This document shows positions 8,934-17,093 of a stretch of DNA of 33,260 nucleotides, piece after piece. This DNA is from Acidobacteriota bacterium (GTDB taxonomy: Bacteria > Acidobacteriota > Polarisedimenticolia > Gp22-AA2). The position numbers were made by a program, and so were the translations under genes. Within the stretch, counting starts at the first letter, position 1. Every line of letters begins with the position of its first letter. The stretch is taken from assembly GCA_018606725.1 (NCBI GenBank), contig JAGYID010000063.1, forward strand, positions 1-33,260, read 5' to 3'. Under the pieces are notes generated by a model, which was given only the letters and a program-made list of their open reading frames with translations, ran no database searches and was not told the origin of the DNA.

Positions 8934-9037
8934 CCGCACGAAACGGCCGCCCGGCGCGCAGCGTCGGATCAGGGCGGCGTTCGCGCCCTGCAACGCCCGT
9001 GATGTGGTGGTCCTGTCTATCCCAACCCTGTCACGGG

Positions 9038-9046
9038 TGCTATCAT
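9038..9046 (+). promoter_or_regulatory. extended -10 promoter before the outer-membrane protein gene
   Basis: TGC followed by TATCAT (9041-9046) forms an extended -10 element with no convincing -35 box at 16-18 bp. The predicted start is near 9053, giving a leader of about 64 nt. The 15-base stretch from the TG onward matches, at 14 positions, the sequence just upstream of the ECF sigma gene on the other strand. The rest of the 8934-9116 spacer shows nothing recognisable apart from the ribosome-binding site. Confidence 0.45.
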
Positions 9047-9116
9047 GCGGCCGTTTCGCGCGGACCGCGTCCGCTTCACATTCAATGGGTCGCTCCCCTC
9101 GACTGGAGGAGGTCCG

Positions 9117-9710
9117 ATGAACCACCGTCAGCTCGGCCGTTTCTGCGGCGTGCTCGCGCTCGCCGTCCTGGCCGCCGCGTCCGCGTCGTCCCCGGCGCTG
9201 GCCGGCGGCGACGCCAATTTCTTCCTCGGGACCAAGCAGGTCGACAAAGACGATTGGGGCGTCTTCGGGGTCGACGACGGCTGGACCGAGTTCGGCGCCG
9301 AGGTCACCTGGGGCGGCGAGAAGTGGCCGGTCTGGATCGCCACCGACGTGCTGGTGGCGGTCGATATCGAGGAGAACTACGGCTTCTTCGGCAACGACGC
9401 CGTCGTTCTCAGTCAGGAAATCGCCCTCGGGGTCCGGAAGATCTGGAAGGCGGGGGCGACCCGGCCGTACATCGGCGGCGGGCTCGACATCATCACCGCG
9501 GCCTTCGATAATGACTTCACCAATGACAGCGATATCGCCTTCGGTCCTTGGCTCGGCGGTGGCGTCTTCTGGCGCCTCGGCTCGCGCTTCAACATCGGCG
9601 CCTCGGTGCGCTGGTCGGATGCGGACGTGACCATCGAGGGCTTCGACCTGAAGGCGGGCGGAATGCACTACGGCCTGCTGCTCGGCTGGGGCTGGCCGGG
9701 GGAGAAGTGA
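9117..9710 (+). CDS. small outer-membrane beta-barrel protein
   Basis: The 197-residue product starts with a clear Sec signal peptide (about residues 1-29, cleavage after ALA). The mature part is made of alternating, aromatic-ended strands rich in Gly, Trp and Phe, such as LGGGVFWRLG and YGLLLGWGW. This resembles an eight-stranded outer-membrane barrel of the OmpA/OmpX-like type, but I recognise no specific family. The ATG at 9117 is preceded by a strong GGAGGAGG (9105-9112), so an in-frame ATG at 9045 that would overlap the promoter is rejected. The gene probably has its own promoter and is followed by the pirin gene after 27 bp. Confidence 0.75.
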   Translation: MNHRQLGRFCGVLALAVLAAASASSPALAGGDANFFLGTKQVDKDDWGVFGVDDGWTEFGAEVTWGGEKWPVWIATDVLVAVDIEENYGFFGNDAVVLSQEIALGVRKIWKAGATRPYIGGGLDIITAAFDNDFTNDSDIAFGPWLGGGVFWRLGSRFNIGASVRWSDADVTIEGFDLKAGGMHYGLLLGWGWPGEK

Positions 9711-9737
9711 GGAGCCCTCTGTGAACGGCGCGCGACG

Positions 9738-10469
9738 ATGATCACGCTGCGACCGGGACGCGACCGTGGCCGGACGCAGTTCGACTGGCTCGACAGCCGG
9801 CATACGTTTTCTTTCGGCGACTACTTCGATCCGGCCCAGGCGGGGTTCCGCACCCTGCGCGTCATCAACGACGACGTCGTGGAGCCCGGCACCGGGTTCG
9901 GCAAGCACGGGCACCGGGACATGGAGATCATCACCCTGGTCCTGGAGGGGGCGCTCGAGCACAAGGACAGCACCGGGACGTCGTCGGTGATCGTCCCGGG
10001 CGAAGTGCAGCGCATGAGCGCCGGGCACGGCATCACCCACAGCGAGTGGAACCACTCGAAGATCGAGACGGTGCACTTCCTGCAGATCTGGATCGTGCCG
10101 GAGACCAAAGGTCTGCCCCCGGGGTATGAGCAGAAGACGCTCCTGGCGGAGACCGGCGCGGGGAGGCCGGTGCTGCTGGCGTCACGCGACGGAGCGGACG
10201 GCTCGGTGACCATCCACCAGGACGCCCGGCTCTACGGCGTCGTCCTGGAGCCCGGGCAGCGGCTCGAGCAGCCGCTGGCGAAGGGCCGGCACGCCTGGGT
10301 CCACGTCGCGCGGGGCGCCGTCAGCCTCGATGGCCGGGCGCTTTTGGCCGGCGACGGGGCGGCGCTCAGCGACGAGCCGGGGGTGAAGCTGGCCGGCGGC
10401 CCGGGCGCCGGCGTAAAATCGCCGTCCGCCGGCGCGGTCAACGAGATCCTGATCTTCGACCTGGCGTAA
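9738..10469 (+). CDS. pirin family protein (YhhW-like)
   Basis: This 243-residue bicupin belongs to the pirin family. The N-terminal cupin has metal ligands at His57 and His59 (KHGHRDME) and His101 and Glu103 (THSEW). These match the metal site of E. coli YhhW in both type and numbering. YhhW shows quercetin 2,3-dioxygenase activity in vitro, while other pirins act as iron-dependent redox sensors. The C-terminal cupin (about 140-243) lacks obvious ligands, which is normal for the family. It sits between a membrane protein gene and dps, so a stress or iron-linked role is plausible but inferred. Confidence 0.93.
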   Translation: MITLRPGRDRGRTQFDWLDSRHTFSFGDYFDPAQAGFRTLRVINDDVVEPGTGFGKHGHRDMEIITLVLEGALEHKDSTGTSSVIVPGEVQRMSAGHGITHSEWNHSKIETVHFLQIWIVPETKGLPPGYEQKTLLAETGAGRPVLLASRDGADGSVTIHQDARLYGVVLEPGQRLEQPLAKGRHAWVHVARGAVSLDGRALLAGDGAALSDEPGVKLAGGPGAGVKSPSAGAVNEILIFDLA

Positions 10470-10519
10470 GAGCCCGTGCGGACGTCCGCCGGGCCGCAGC
10501 GGCGACAAGGAGACCGTGG

Positions 10520-10999
10520 ATGAAACCGAACATCGGACTGAACGACAGCGACCGGCAGGGCGTCGTCGCCATCTTGCAGACGCTGCTCGCCGACGAATAC
10601 GTCCTCTACACGCGCGCCCGCAACTATCACTGGAACGTCACCGGGCCGCAGTTCAACGATCTGCACAAGTTCTTCGAGGCGCAGTACGAGGCGATCGACG
10701 CCATCATCGACGAGGTGGCCGAGCGGGCCCGCGCCCTCGGCGGCACGGTCGGCGCCACGCTCGCCGAGTTTGTCAAGGGGACGCGGCTTCATGAAACGCC
10801 GGGACGCACCCCGGCGGCGCTCGACATGGTGGGCGACCTGCTCGCCGACCACGAGACGATCATCCGGCAGCTGCGCGCCGATGTCGAAGCCTGCGCCGCG
10901 AAGTTCCACGACGCCGGGACGCAGGATTTCCTGACCGGGCTGATGGAGCAGCACGAGAAGATGGCCTGGATGCTGCGCTCCTTCCAGCAGGGGCGCTGA
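10520..10999 (+). CDS. dps: Dps family DNA-protection ferritin
   Basis: This 159-residue protein should assemble into a 12-mer that oxidises and stores iron using hydrogen peroxide. The inter-subunit ferroxidase ligands are visible as His37 (NYHWNV), His49 (LHKFFEAQ), Glu53, Asp64 and Glu68. Glu53 stands in place of the more usual Asp. The N-terminus is short and carries few lysines, so DNA binding through a basic tail is not evident. The start ATG has an AAGGAG 8-10 nt upstream. Its stop lies one base from the end of the convergent rrf2-type gene. Confidence 0.95.
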   Translation: MKPNIGLNDSDRQGVVAILQTLLADEYVLYTRARNYHWNVTGPQFNDLHKFFEAQYEAIDAIIDEVAERARALGGTVGATLAEFVKGTRLHETPGRTPAALDMVGDLLADHETIIRQLRADVEACAAKFHDAGTQDFLTGLMEQHEKMAWMLRSFQQGR

Positions 11000-11000
11000 G

Positions 11001-11435
11001 TCAGCCGGTCCGGCGCGGACGATTCAGCACCGCGCGGGTGAAGCGGTAGAGCGTCAGATCGGCGAACACTCCGGCGGTCGCCGCCTCGGCCCTGTCGAGG
11101 ACATCCCGCAAGGCCGCCTGGACGTTGCACCCGACCGGGCAACGCGGGTCGGGCCTCCGGTGCGGCAGGGCGAACCTTTCCCCCGCCCCGGCCGCCCGGT
11201 AAATCTCCAGCAGGGTGATCCGCTCCGGGCGGCGCGCCAGCCGCGAGCCACCGGTCGCGCCCGGCCGGCAGCGCACCAGTCCGGCCTTCGCCAGCGCGGT
11301 GAGCAGCCGCCGCACCACCACCGGGTTGGTGTTGACGCTGGCGGCGATCCGATCCGAGGTGATGACCTCCCCCCGCTTCGCGGTCAGGAGGCCCATGATG
11401 TGTACCGCGACGGCGAAGCGGCTGTTGGCGGGCAT
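11001..11435 (-). CDS. Rrf2 family transcriptional regulator
   Basis: This 144-residue protein has the Rrf2 winged helix (residues about 1-65, with the recognition segment TNPVVVRRLLTALAKAGLV and wing GATGGSRLA), a dimerisation helix, and the short CPVGC segment (Cys99 and Cys103). The three-cysteine cluster of IscR/NsrR is incomplete, so a classical 2Fe-2S sensor is not supported. It is closer to the YwnA/CymR-type branch. CymR controls cysteine and sulfur genes in Bacillus, which is notable because this gene is the last in a sulfate-uptake operon, 9 bp after the response regulator. Control of that operon is inference. Confidence 0.88.
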   Translation of the reverse strand: MPANSRFAVAVHIMGLLTAKRGEVITSDRIAASVNTNPVVVRRLLTALAKAGLVRCRPGATGGSRLARRPERITLLEIYRAAGAGERFALPHRRPDPRCPVGCNVQAALRDVLDRAEAATAGVFADLTLYRFTRAVLNRPRRTG

Positions 11436-11444
11436 CGCCCGGGC

Positions 11445-12158
11445 CTACGAGCCTGCCCGAGTATTGGGCTGGCCGGAGGGCGCGCCGGGCTTCAGGATGT
11501 AGCCGACGCCGGAGACGGTGACCAGGTACTCGGGCGCCGCCGGGTCGCGCTCGATCTTCTGGCGCAGACGGTGGACCAGCTGTTTGAGGAGCTGGCGATC
11601 GCCGGCGCCGCGATAGCCCCAGACGTGGGCCGTCAGCCGATCGGCGCTCTGCGGCCGGCCGGCGTTCGCCAGCAGCAGCTGCAGCAGCCGGAACTCCAGC
11701 CCGGTGAGCCGCACCGCCGCGCCGCCGCGCAGGCTCACCGCCTGCCCCTCCGGGTCGAGCGCCAGGTCGCCGGCGGAAATCGACGCGCCGCTCTCGGCGC
11801 CGCCCCTCCGCAGCAGCGCCCGGACCCGCGCCAGGAGAGTGCGCGGGCTGAACGGCTTGGTCAGGTAGTCGTCGGCCCCCTGGTCGAGACCGCGCACCTG
11901 GTCCTCCTCGCCGGCGCGCACCGTCAGCAGCATCACCGGCGTCCGGTGGCCGGCGGTGCGCAGTCGGCGCAGCACCTCGAGCCCGTCGATGCGCGGCAGG
12001 TTGACGTCCAGGATCACCAGGTCCGGCTGCTCGCGATCGAAGACCGCCAGCGCCGCCGGCCCGTCCTTCGCCTCAACGACGAGATAGCCCGCCTGGCGCA
12101 GGGCGTAGGCGATCAGTCCCAGGAGCTCGAGATCGTCGTCAACGACCAGCAGCTTCAT
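11445..12158 (-). CDS. OmpR-family response regulator
   Basis: This 237-residue regulator has a receiver domain (1-115) with the acidic pocket Asp7-Asp9, phospho-acceptor Asp51 (VILDVNLP), Thr79 and Lys101 (TKPFS). A C-terminal winged-helix DNA-binding domain follows (about 128-228, ending in RLRQKIERDP and VSGVGYIL). Its start overlaps the 3' end of the sensor kinase by 20 bp, which indicates translational coupling and a cognate pair. Because both genes follow cysW on the same strand, their likely targets include the sulfate operon itself. Confidence 0.95.
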   Translation of the reverse strand: MKLLVVDDDLELLGLIAYALRQAGYLVVEAKDGPAALAVFDREQPDLVILDVNLPRIDGLEVLRRLRTAGHRTPVMLLTVRAGEEDQVRGLDQGADDYLTKPFSPRTLLARVRALLRRGGAESGASISAGDLALDPEGQAVSLRGGAAVRLTGLEFRLLQLLLANAGRPQSADRLTAHVWGYRGAGDRQLLKQLVHRLRQKIERDPAAPEYLVTVSGVGYILKPGAPSGQPNTRAGS

Positions 12159-14259
12159 CGTCCCGGTCCGCCGGCAGGATCACGCACATCCGCGTCCCCG
12201 GGCCGCCGCCGGCCGGCCGCGGCTCGATCCGCCCGCCGTGACGCTCGACGATCGACTTGGCGATCCACAGACCGAGACCCATGCCGGTCTGCTCCGGCTC
12301 GTCCTCGTCTTCCGGCCCGCCGGCGCGCACGAAGCGCTCGAACAGCGCCGCCGCCTGCCCGCCCCCCAACCCCGGCCCTTCGTCCTCGACCCACAGGGTG
12401 ACCTCGCGCTCCCCCGCGGCGCCGCCGATGCGGATGGTGGAGCGGGGCGGCGCGAACTTGTTGGCGTTGGCCAGCAGGTTGACGAACACCTGCGTCAGCC
12501 GGGGCGCGTCCCCCGGCACCGACGGCAGAGGATACGGCAGATCGACCAGCAGCTGCTGGTCGCGCTGGGTCACCAGCGGCGCGACCAGGGCGGTCGCCTC
12601 CTCGATGACTTCGTCGAGGGCCACCGGCCGCCGTCGGATCGAATGCTCCCCCGCCTCGATCCGGACGCTCTCCAGCAGATTGTCGATGAGGTGGGTCAGG
12701 CGGAGCGTGCCGCGCTCGAGGGCGAGGACCAGCGGCTCCGCCTCGCCGACTTTCAGGGCGGCGAGGCGATCGCGCAGCAGCTCGATGGAGGCGAGCTGGG
12801 CGCTGAGCGGCGTGCGGAACTCGTGCGAGATATTCGCCAGGACCGCATCGCGCAGCCGCCGGGTCGCCTCGACCTCGGTCTCGTCACGCATCACCTGGAA
12901 CTGCCGCGCTTCCTCGCCGCGCTCCGCCGCGCCCGCGGCCTCGGCGGCCGGCGCGGCGCTGGTGATCATCACGCTGCGGCGCGCCCCGCCCGGCAGCAGG
13001 AGATGTTCGGTGGCGCGGGCGCTGCCGCGGAAACGGGCGTGGATGATTGGACAGTTCTCCTCGCACGGCCGGACGCCGCCCTTCCCCTGGGGATTGAGGA
13101 CGTCGCCGCAGAACCGGCCGAGCGCGTCGGCCGGGACGATGCCGAGCAGGGCCACCGCCTGGGGATTGAGATAACGCACCCGGCGCTCGCGATCGACGGC
13201 GAAGACGCCCTCGACGATCCCGGTGAGGACGGCCTCGGTCTCTCCCTGCCGCAGCCGCAGCTCGGCCGTCAGCTGCAGCAGCCGCACGCGCATCTCCTCC
13301 ATCGTCGAGGCCAGGGTCCCCGCCTCGCGGCCGGCGGCGCGCGGGATCGGCGTGGCGAGGTCGCCGCCGCCGATGCGGGCCGCGGCCCCGGTCAGATCGG
13401 CCAGCGGCCGCGTCAGACGCCGGGCGAGCAACACGCTGGCGATGGCGGCCCCCGCCGCCACGGCGACGGCGAGGGTGAGCAGCGAGCGCTGCAGGCGCCG
13501 GACGATGGCGGCGGTGCCGCCGTGCTCCCGGGACGCCTCGAGGATGCCGACCGGCCCGTCCTCGCCGGAGCCCAGCGGAAAGACCGCCAGGTAGACCCCG
13601 GCGCCGGCGACGTGGCCCGCGGCCGCCGCGCCGGAATCGAGGGCGCGCGACCGCAGCGCGACGCGCGGATCCTCGAAATCGCTCAACGCCTCCTCCGCGT
13701 CGAGGATCCGGATCGGCATCCCGAACCGGTCGCCGATCCCCCGCGCGAAACCATCGTCGAGGACGCGGGCCGCCAGGATCGCGGCGCCGGCCTCCGCCGC
13801 GATCGGCGCATAGGCGATCATCGCCGGCGGCTTCCCCGAGCCGGATCGGACCACGGCGTGACCCGGGAACCCGCCGGCCGCCGCCAGCCCGGCCCAGTCG
13901 AATGCCGGCCCGCTCTTGGCGAAGACCTCGCCGTGCGACAGCACGGCGCAGGCCGACAGCCTGCTGGCGGCGCGGACGCGATCGAGCAGCCGCGCCATCT
14001 CGGCGGCGTCCCGGTCCGCCAGCAGGCGTGCGAGCGCCGGCTTCCCGGCCAGCAGCCGCGTCGCGGTGGCGATCTCGTCCTCCGAGCGATCGACCGCGTG
14101 CAGCGCGCCGAGTCCGGCGAGGCGGACGCGGTCGAGCTCCTGCTCGTCCGCCAGGCGTTGCAGCCGCACCGTGGCGGCCCGCGCCACGCACACCACCGCC
14201 GCGGCGATCAGACCGACGTTGACGACGACCAGGATGACGCTCAGGCGCAAGCGGCGCAT
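12139..14259 (-). CDS. membrane sensor histidine kinase with Cys-bearing PAS domain
   Basis: This 706-residue kinase has a transmembrane helix at about 7-28, a large periplasmic sensor region (about 29-257) and a second helix (about 258-278). These are followed by HAMP (about 279-331), PAS (about 340-440), HisKA with His479 (NISHEFRTP), and HATPase_c with N-box residues near 594-600, G1 DEGPG (626-630) and G2 GMGLGL (659-664). The PAS domain carries Cys384, Cys399 and Cys403 in the pattern C-x14-C-x3-C, which could bind a metal or act as a thiol switch. A good AGGGAG precedes the ATG. The gene begins 39 bp after the cysW stop on the same strand, so it is probably in the sulfate operon. The ligand is unknown; an external anion sensed by the periplasmic domain is one possibility. 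Confidence 0.94.
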   Translation of the reverse strand: MRRLRLSVILVVVNVGLIAAAVVCVARAATVRLQRLADEQELDRVRLAGLGALHAVDRSEDEIATATRLLAGKPALARLLADRDAAEMARLLDRVRAASRLSACAVLSHGEVFAKSGPAFDWAGLAAAGGFPGHAVVRSGSGKPPAMIAYAPIAAEAGAAILAARVLDDGFARGIGDRFGMPIRILDAEEALSDFEDPRVALRSRALDSGAAAAGHVAGAGVYLAVFPLGSGEDGPVGILEASREHGGTAAIVRRLQRSLLTLAVAVAAGAAIASVLLARRLTRPLADLTGAAARIGGGDLATPIPRAAGREAGTLASTMEEMRVRLLQLTAELRLRQGETEAVLTGIVEGVFAVDRERRVRYLNPQAVALLGIVPADALGRFCGDVLNPQGKGGVRPCEENCPIIHARFRGSARATEHLLLPGGARRSVMITSAAPAAEAAGAAERGEEARQFQVMRDETEVEATRRLRDAVLANISHEFRTPLSAQLASIELLRDRLAALKVGEAEPLVLALERGTLRLTHLIDNLLESVRIEAGEHSIRRRPVALDEVIEEATALVAPLVTQRDQQLLVDLPYPLPSVPGDAPRLTQVFVNLLANANKFAPPRSTIRIGGAAGEREVTLWVEDEGPGLGGGQAAALFERFVRAGGPEDEDEPEQTGMGLGLWIAKSIVERHGGRIEPRPAGGGPGTRMCVILPADRDDEAAGR

Positions 14260-14298
14260 CGAGACTCCCTGGTTGCGTATGGTATCAGGCGACCGCTC

Positions 14299-15144
14299 TC
14301 AAGAGCCGGTCCGGCTCCTGGCCTCCACCATGGTCTTGACGATGATGGTGGCGACCGCCAGAAAGGTCAGCAGGGAGGCGACTGCGAACGCCGCGGCGAA
14401 CTGGTACTCGTTGTAGAGGATTTCGACGTGCAGCGGGATGGTGGTGGTGAGGCCGCGCACGTGCCCCGACACGACCGACACGGCGCCGAACTCGCCCATC
14501 GCCCGGGCATTGCACAGGACGATGCCGTAGAACAGCCCCCACTTGATCTTCGGCAGGCTGACGCGCAGGAACGTCTGCCGGCCGTTCGCCCCCAGCGTCA
14601 GCGCCGCCTCCTCCTCGGCGGTCCCCTGCGCCTGCATCAGCGGCAGCAGCTCGCGCGCCACGAACGGCGAGGTCACGAAGATGGTCGCCAGGACGATGCC
14701 CGGCAGGGCGAAGATGATCTTGATGTCGTGCGCCTGCAGCCACGGCCCAAGGGCACCCTGCAGGCCGAACAGCAGCACGTAGACCAGCCCCGACACCACC
14801 GGCGACACCGAGAACGGCAGGTCGATGATGGTGATCAGGAGGTTCTTGCCGAAGAAATTGAACCGGGCGATCGCCCAGGCGGCCGCCAGCCCGAACAGCA
14901 CATTGACCGGCACCACGATGACGGCGGTGATCAGGGTCAGCCGGATGGCGGCCAGCGCGTCCGGCTCCACCAGCGCCGCCAGGTAGGCGCCGACGCCGTT
15001 CTGCAGCGCGAAGACGAACACCGCCAGGAGCGGCAGGAACAGGAAGGCGCCGAGGAAGACCAGGGAGGCTCCGATCAACGCCCGGCGGACGAGCGGCGGC
15101 TCGGTGAGGGCCCGGCCTGCGGCGGAGCGGCGGCCCGAGATCAT
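14299..15144 (-). CDS. cysW: sulfate ABC transporter permease CysW
   Basis: This 281-residue inner-membrane permease has about six helices and the binding-protein-dependent EAA loop ([19 protein letters not shown]), which docks onto the ATPase. The [17 protein letters not shown] segment is characteristic of the CysW subunit. It should pair with CysT to pass sulfate or thiosulfate into the cytoplasm. The ATG overlaps the cysT stop by 4 bp. An N-terminal arginine-rich extension of about 20 residues is ordinary for the family. Confidence 0.95.
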   Translation of the reverse strand: MISGRRSAAGRALTEPPLVRRALIGASLVFLGAFLFLPLLAVFVFALQNGVGAYLAALVEPDALAAIRLTLITAVIVVPVNVLFGLAAAWAIARFNFFGKNLLITIIDLPFSVSPVVSGLVYVLLFGLQGALGPWLQAHDIKIIFALPGIVLATIFVTSPFVARELLPLMQAQGTAEEEAALTLGANGRQTFLRVSLPKIKWGLFYGIVLCNARAMGEFGAVSVVSGHVRGLTTTIPLHVEILYNEYQFAAAFAVASLLTFLAVATIIVKTMVEARSRTGS

Positions 15145-15986
15145 GCGCCCGCCCCGTCGATCCCGGCGCCGCCGATGCGCCGGCGGCTCCAGTGCTGCAG
15201 CAGATTAATTGCCAGCAGCAGGGCGAACGAGATGACCAGCATCACCACGGCGATGGCGGTCGCCCCGGCGTAGTCGTACTGCTCCAGCTTGGTGACGATC
15301 AGCAGCGGGGTGATCTCGGTGCGCATCGGCATGTTCCCGGAGATGAAGACGATCGACCCGTATTCGCCGAGGCCGCGGGCGAAGGCGAGGGTGAAGCCGG
15401 TGAGCAGCGCCGGCACGATCCCCGGCAGGATGATGCGCGTCACGATCGACCATCGCCCGGCGCCGAGGCTGGCCGCCGCCTGCTCCACCTCGGGGTCCAT
15501 TTCCAGCAGCACCGGCTGGACCGTGCGGACGACGAACGGCAGTCCGATGAAGGTGAGCGCGATGACCACCCCCAGCGGGGAGAACGCTGCCTTGATCCCG
15601 AGCGGCTCCAGGAAACGGCCGATCCAGCCGTTGCCGGAGTAGAGCGACGTGAGTGTGATGCCGGCCACGGCGGTCGGCAGCGCGAACGGCAGGTCGACCA
15701 GCATGTCGACGAACCGGCGGCCCGGGAAGTCGTAGCGGATCAGCACCCAGGCGACCAGCAGGCCGAAGACGACGTTGGTCAGGGCCGCGACCAGCGAGGC
15801 GCCGAAGCTGAGGCGGTACGAGGCCATGACGCGCGGCGCCGTCGTCGCGCTCCAGAACTCGCTCCAGGTGAGCGCCGACGTTTTGTAGAAGGTCGCCGCC
15901 AGCGGGATCAGCACGATGAGGGTCAGGTAGAACAGCGTGAACCCCAGCGTCAATCCGAACCCCGGCAGAACTCCGCGCTCTTTCAT
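15141..15986 (-). CDS. cysT: sulfate ABC transporter permease CysT
   Basis: This 281-residue permease has the CysT (CysU) features: [12 protein letters not shown] in the first helix, the [19 protein letters not shown] stretch, the EAA loop [19 protein letters not shown], and [19 protein letters not shown]. It forms the membrane channel with CysW. It begins 22 bp after the stop of the binding-protein gene and overlaps cysW. No defects are visible. Confidence 0.96.
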   Translation of the reverse strand: MKERGVLPGFGLTLGFTLFYLTLIVLIPLAATFYKTSALTWSEFWSATTAPRVMASYRLSFGASLVAALTNVVFGLLVAWVLIRYDFPGRRFVDMLVDLPFALPTAVAGITLTSLYSGNGWIGRFLEPLGIKAAFSPLGVVIALTFIGLPFVVRTVQPVLLEMDPEVEQAAASLGAGRWSIVTRIILPGIVPALLTGFTLAFARGLGEYGSIVFISGNMPMRTEITPLLIVTKLEQYDYAGATAIAVVMLVISFALLLAINLLQHWSRRRIGGAGIDGAGA

Positions 15987-16008
15987 CGTCGCTCCGTTCC
16001 CCGCCCGC

Positions 16009-17028
16009 CTAGCGCCCCGGCAGGTAGATCTGATCGAACACGCCGCCGTCGGCGAAGTGGGTCCTGTTGGCCTTCTGCCAGTCGCCGGCGATGTCGGCGA
16101 GCGTGAACAGCTCCACTTTCGGGAACTGTCCCGCGAATTTCTCCGCCACTGCCGGCAGCGTCGGGCGGTAGAAATGCTTCGCCGCGATCGTCTGGCCCTC
16201 CTCGGAATAGAGGTATTCGAGATACGCCTGCGCCACCGCCAGGGTGTTGTGCTTCTTGGCGAACCGGTCGACCACGCTGACGGTCGGCTCGCACAGGATG
16301 CTGGCCGGCGGCACGACCGCCTCGAACTTCCCCTGCCCCAGCTCCCTGGTGCCGAGCAGCACCTCGTTCTCCCAGTTGATCAGGACGTCGCCGATGCCGC
16401 GCTCCACGAAGGTCGTGGTGGCGCCGCGCGCGCCGGAGTCGAGCACCGGCACGTTCCCGTACAGCCGGGCGATGAACTCCCGCGCTTTCGTCTCGTCGCC
16501 GCCCGGCTGCCGCAGGGCGTAGCCCCAGGCCGCCAGGTAGTTCCAGCGCGCCGCCCCCGAGGTCTTCGGGTTGGGGGTGATCACCGACACCCCCGGCCGC
16601 GCCAGGTCGCCCCAGTCCCTGATGTTCTTCGGATTCCCCTTGCGGACCAGGAAGATGATCGTCGAGGTGTACGGCGACGCGTTGTGCGGCAGCCGCGTCT
16701 GCCAGTTGCGCGGCAGCAACTGCGCGCGCTCGGCGATGGCGTCGATGTCGAACGCCAGCGCCAGCGTCACCACGTCGGCTTCCAGCCCGTCGATGACCGA
16801 GCGCGCCTGCTTGCTGGATCCGCCGTGCGACTGCTGGATGGTCACCGCGTCACCGGTCTTCTCCTTCCAACGCCTGGCGAACGCGACGTTGTATTCCTGA
16901 TACAGCTCGCGCGTCGGGTCGTACGACACGTTGAGCAGCGTGACGTGGGCGGCCCGGGCCGTCGTGAGGACGGCCGCGGCCGCCAGGACGACGATCAGGA
17001 GGTCGCGCAGGAATCGTCTCGGTGTCAT
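16009..17028 (-). CDS. sulfate/thiosulfate-binding periplasmic protein
   Basis: This 339-residue protein has a signal peptide (about 1-26, ending ARA) and the family landmarks of Sbp/Cys[18 protein letters not shown], the anion-contact loop [40 protein letters not shown] and YLYSEEGQ. It captures sulfate or thiosulfate in the periplasm for CysT/CysW. Sbp and CysP cannot be separated by eye, so no symbol is given. A GGGAGAGG-like site precedes the ATG. The gap to the upstream ATPase is only 9 bp if that gene's frameshift is repaired. Confidence 0.94.
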   Translation of the reverse strand: MTPRRFLRDLLIVVLAAAAVLTTARAAHVTLLNVSYDPTRELYQEYNVAFARRWKEKTGDAVTIQQSHGGSSKQARSVIDGLEADVVTLALAFDIDAIAERAQLLPRNWQTRLPHNASPYTSTIIFLVRKGNPKNIRDWGDLARPGVSVITPNPKTSGAARWNYLAAWGYALRQPGGDETKAREFIARLYGNVPVLDSGARGATTTFVERGIGDVLINWENEVLLGTRELGQGKFEAVVPPASILCEPTVSVVDRFAKKHNTLAVAQAYLEYLYSEEGQTIAAKHFYRPTLPAVAEKFAGQFPKVELFTLADIAGDWQKANRTHFADGGVFDQIYLPGR

Positions 17029-17093
17029 GCCTCTCCCTCAGAGCTCCGACTCGTGGGCGCGCGCCAGCAGCAGCGGGCGGTCGCCGGTCCGCG

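Noticed and set aside
7731-10076. 781-codon minus-strand open frame
   Set aside because: It is antisense to permease 2, the barrel protein and the pirin, which have clear motifs on the plus strand.
12238-15273. 1011-codon plus-strand open frame
   Set aside because: It lies antisense to the sensor kinase and cysW. Its Arg/Gln/Gly/His-rich translation has no domain pattern, as expected for an antisense frame in very GC-rich DNA.
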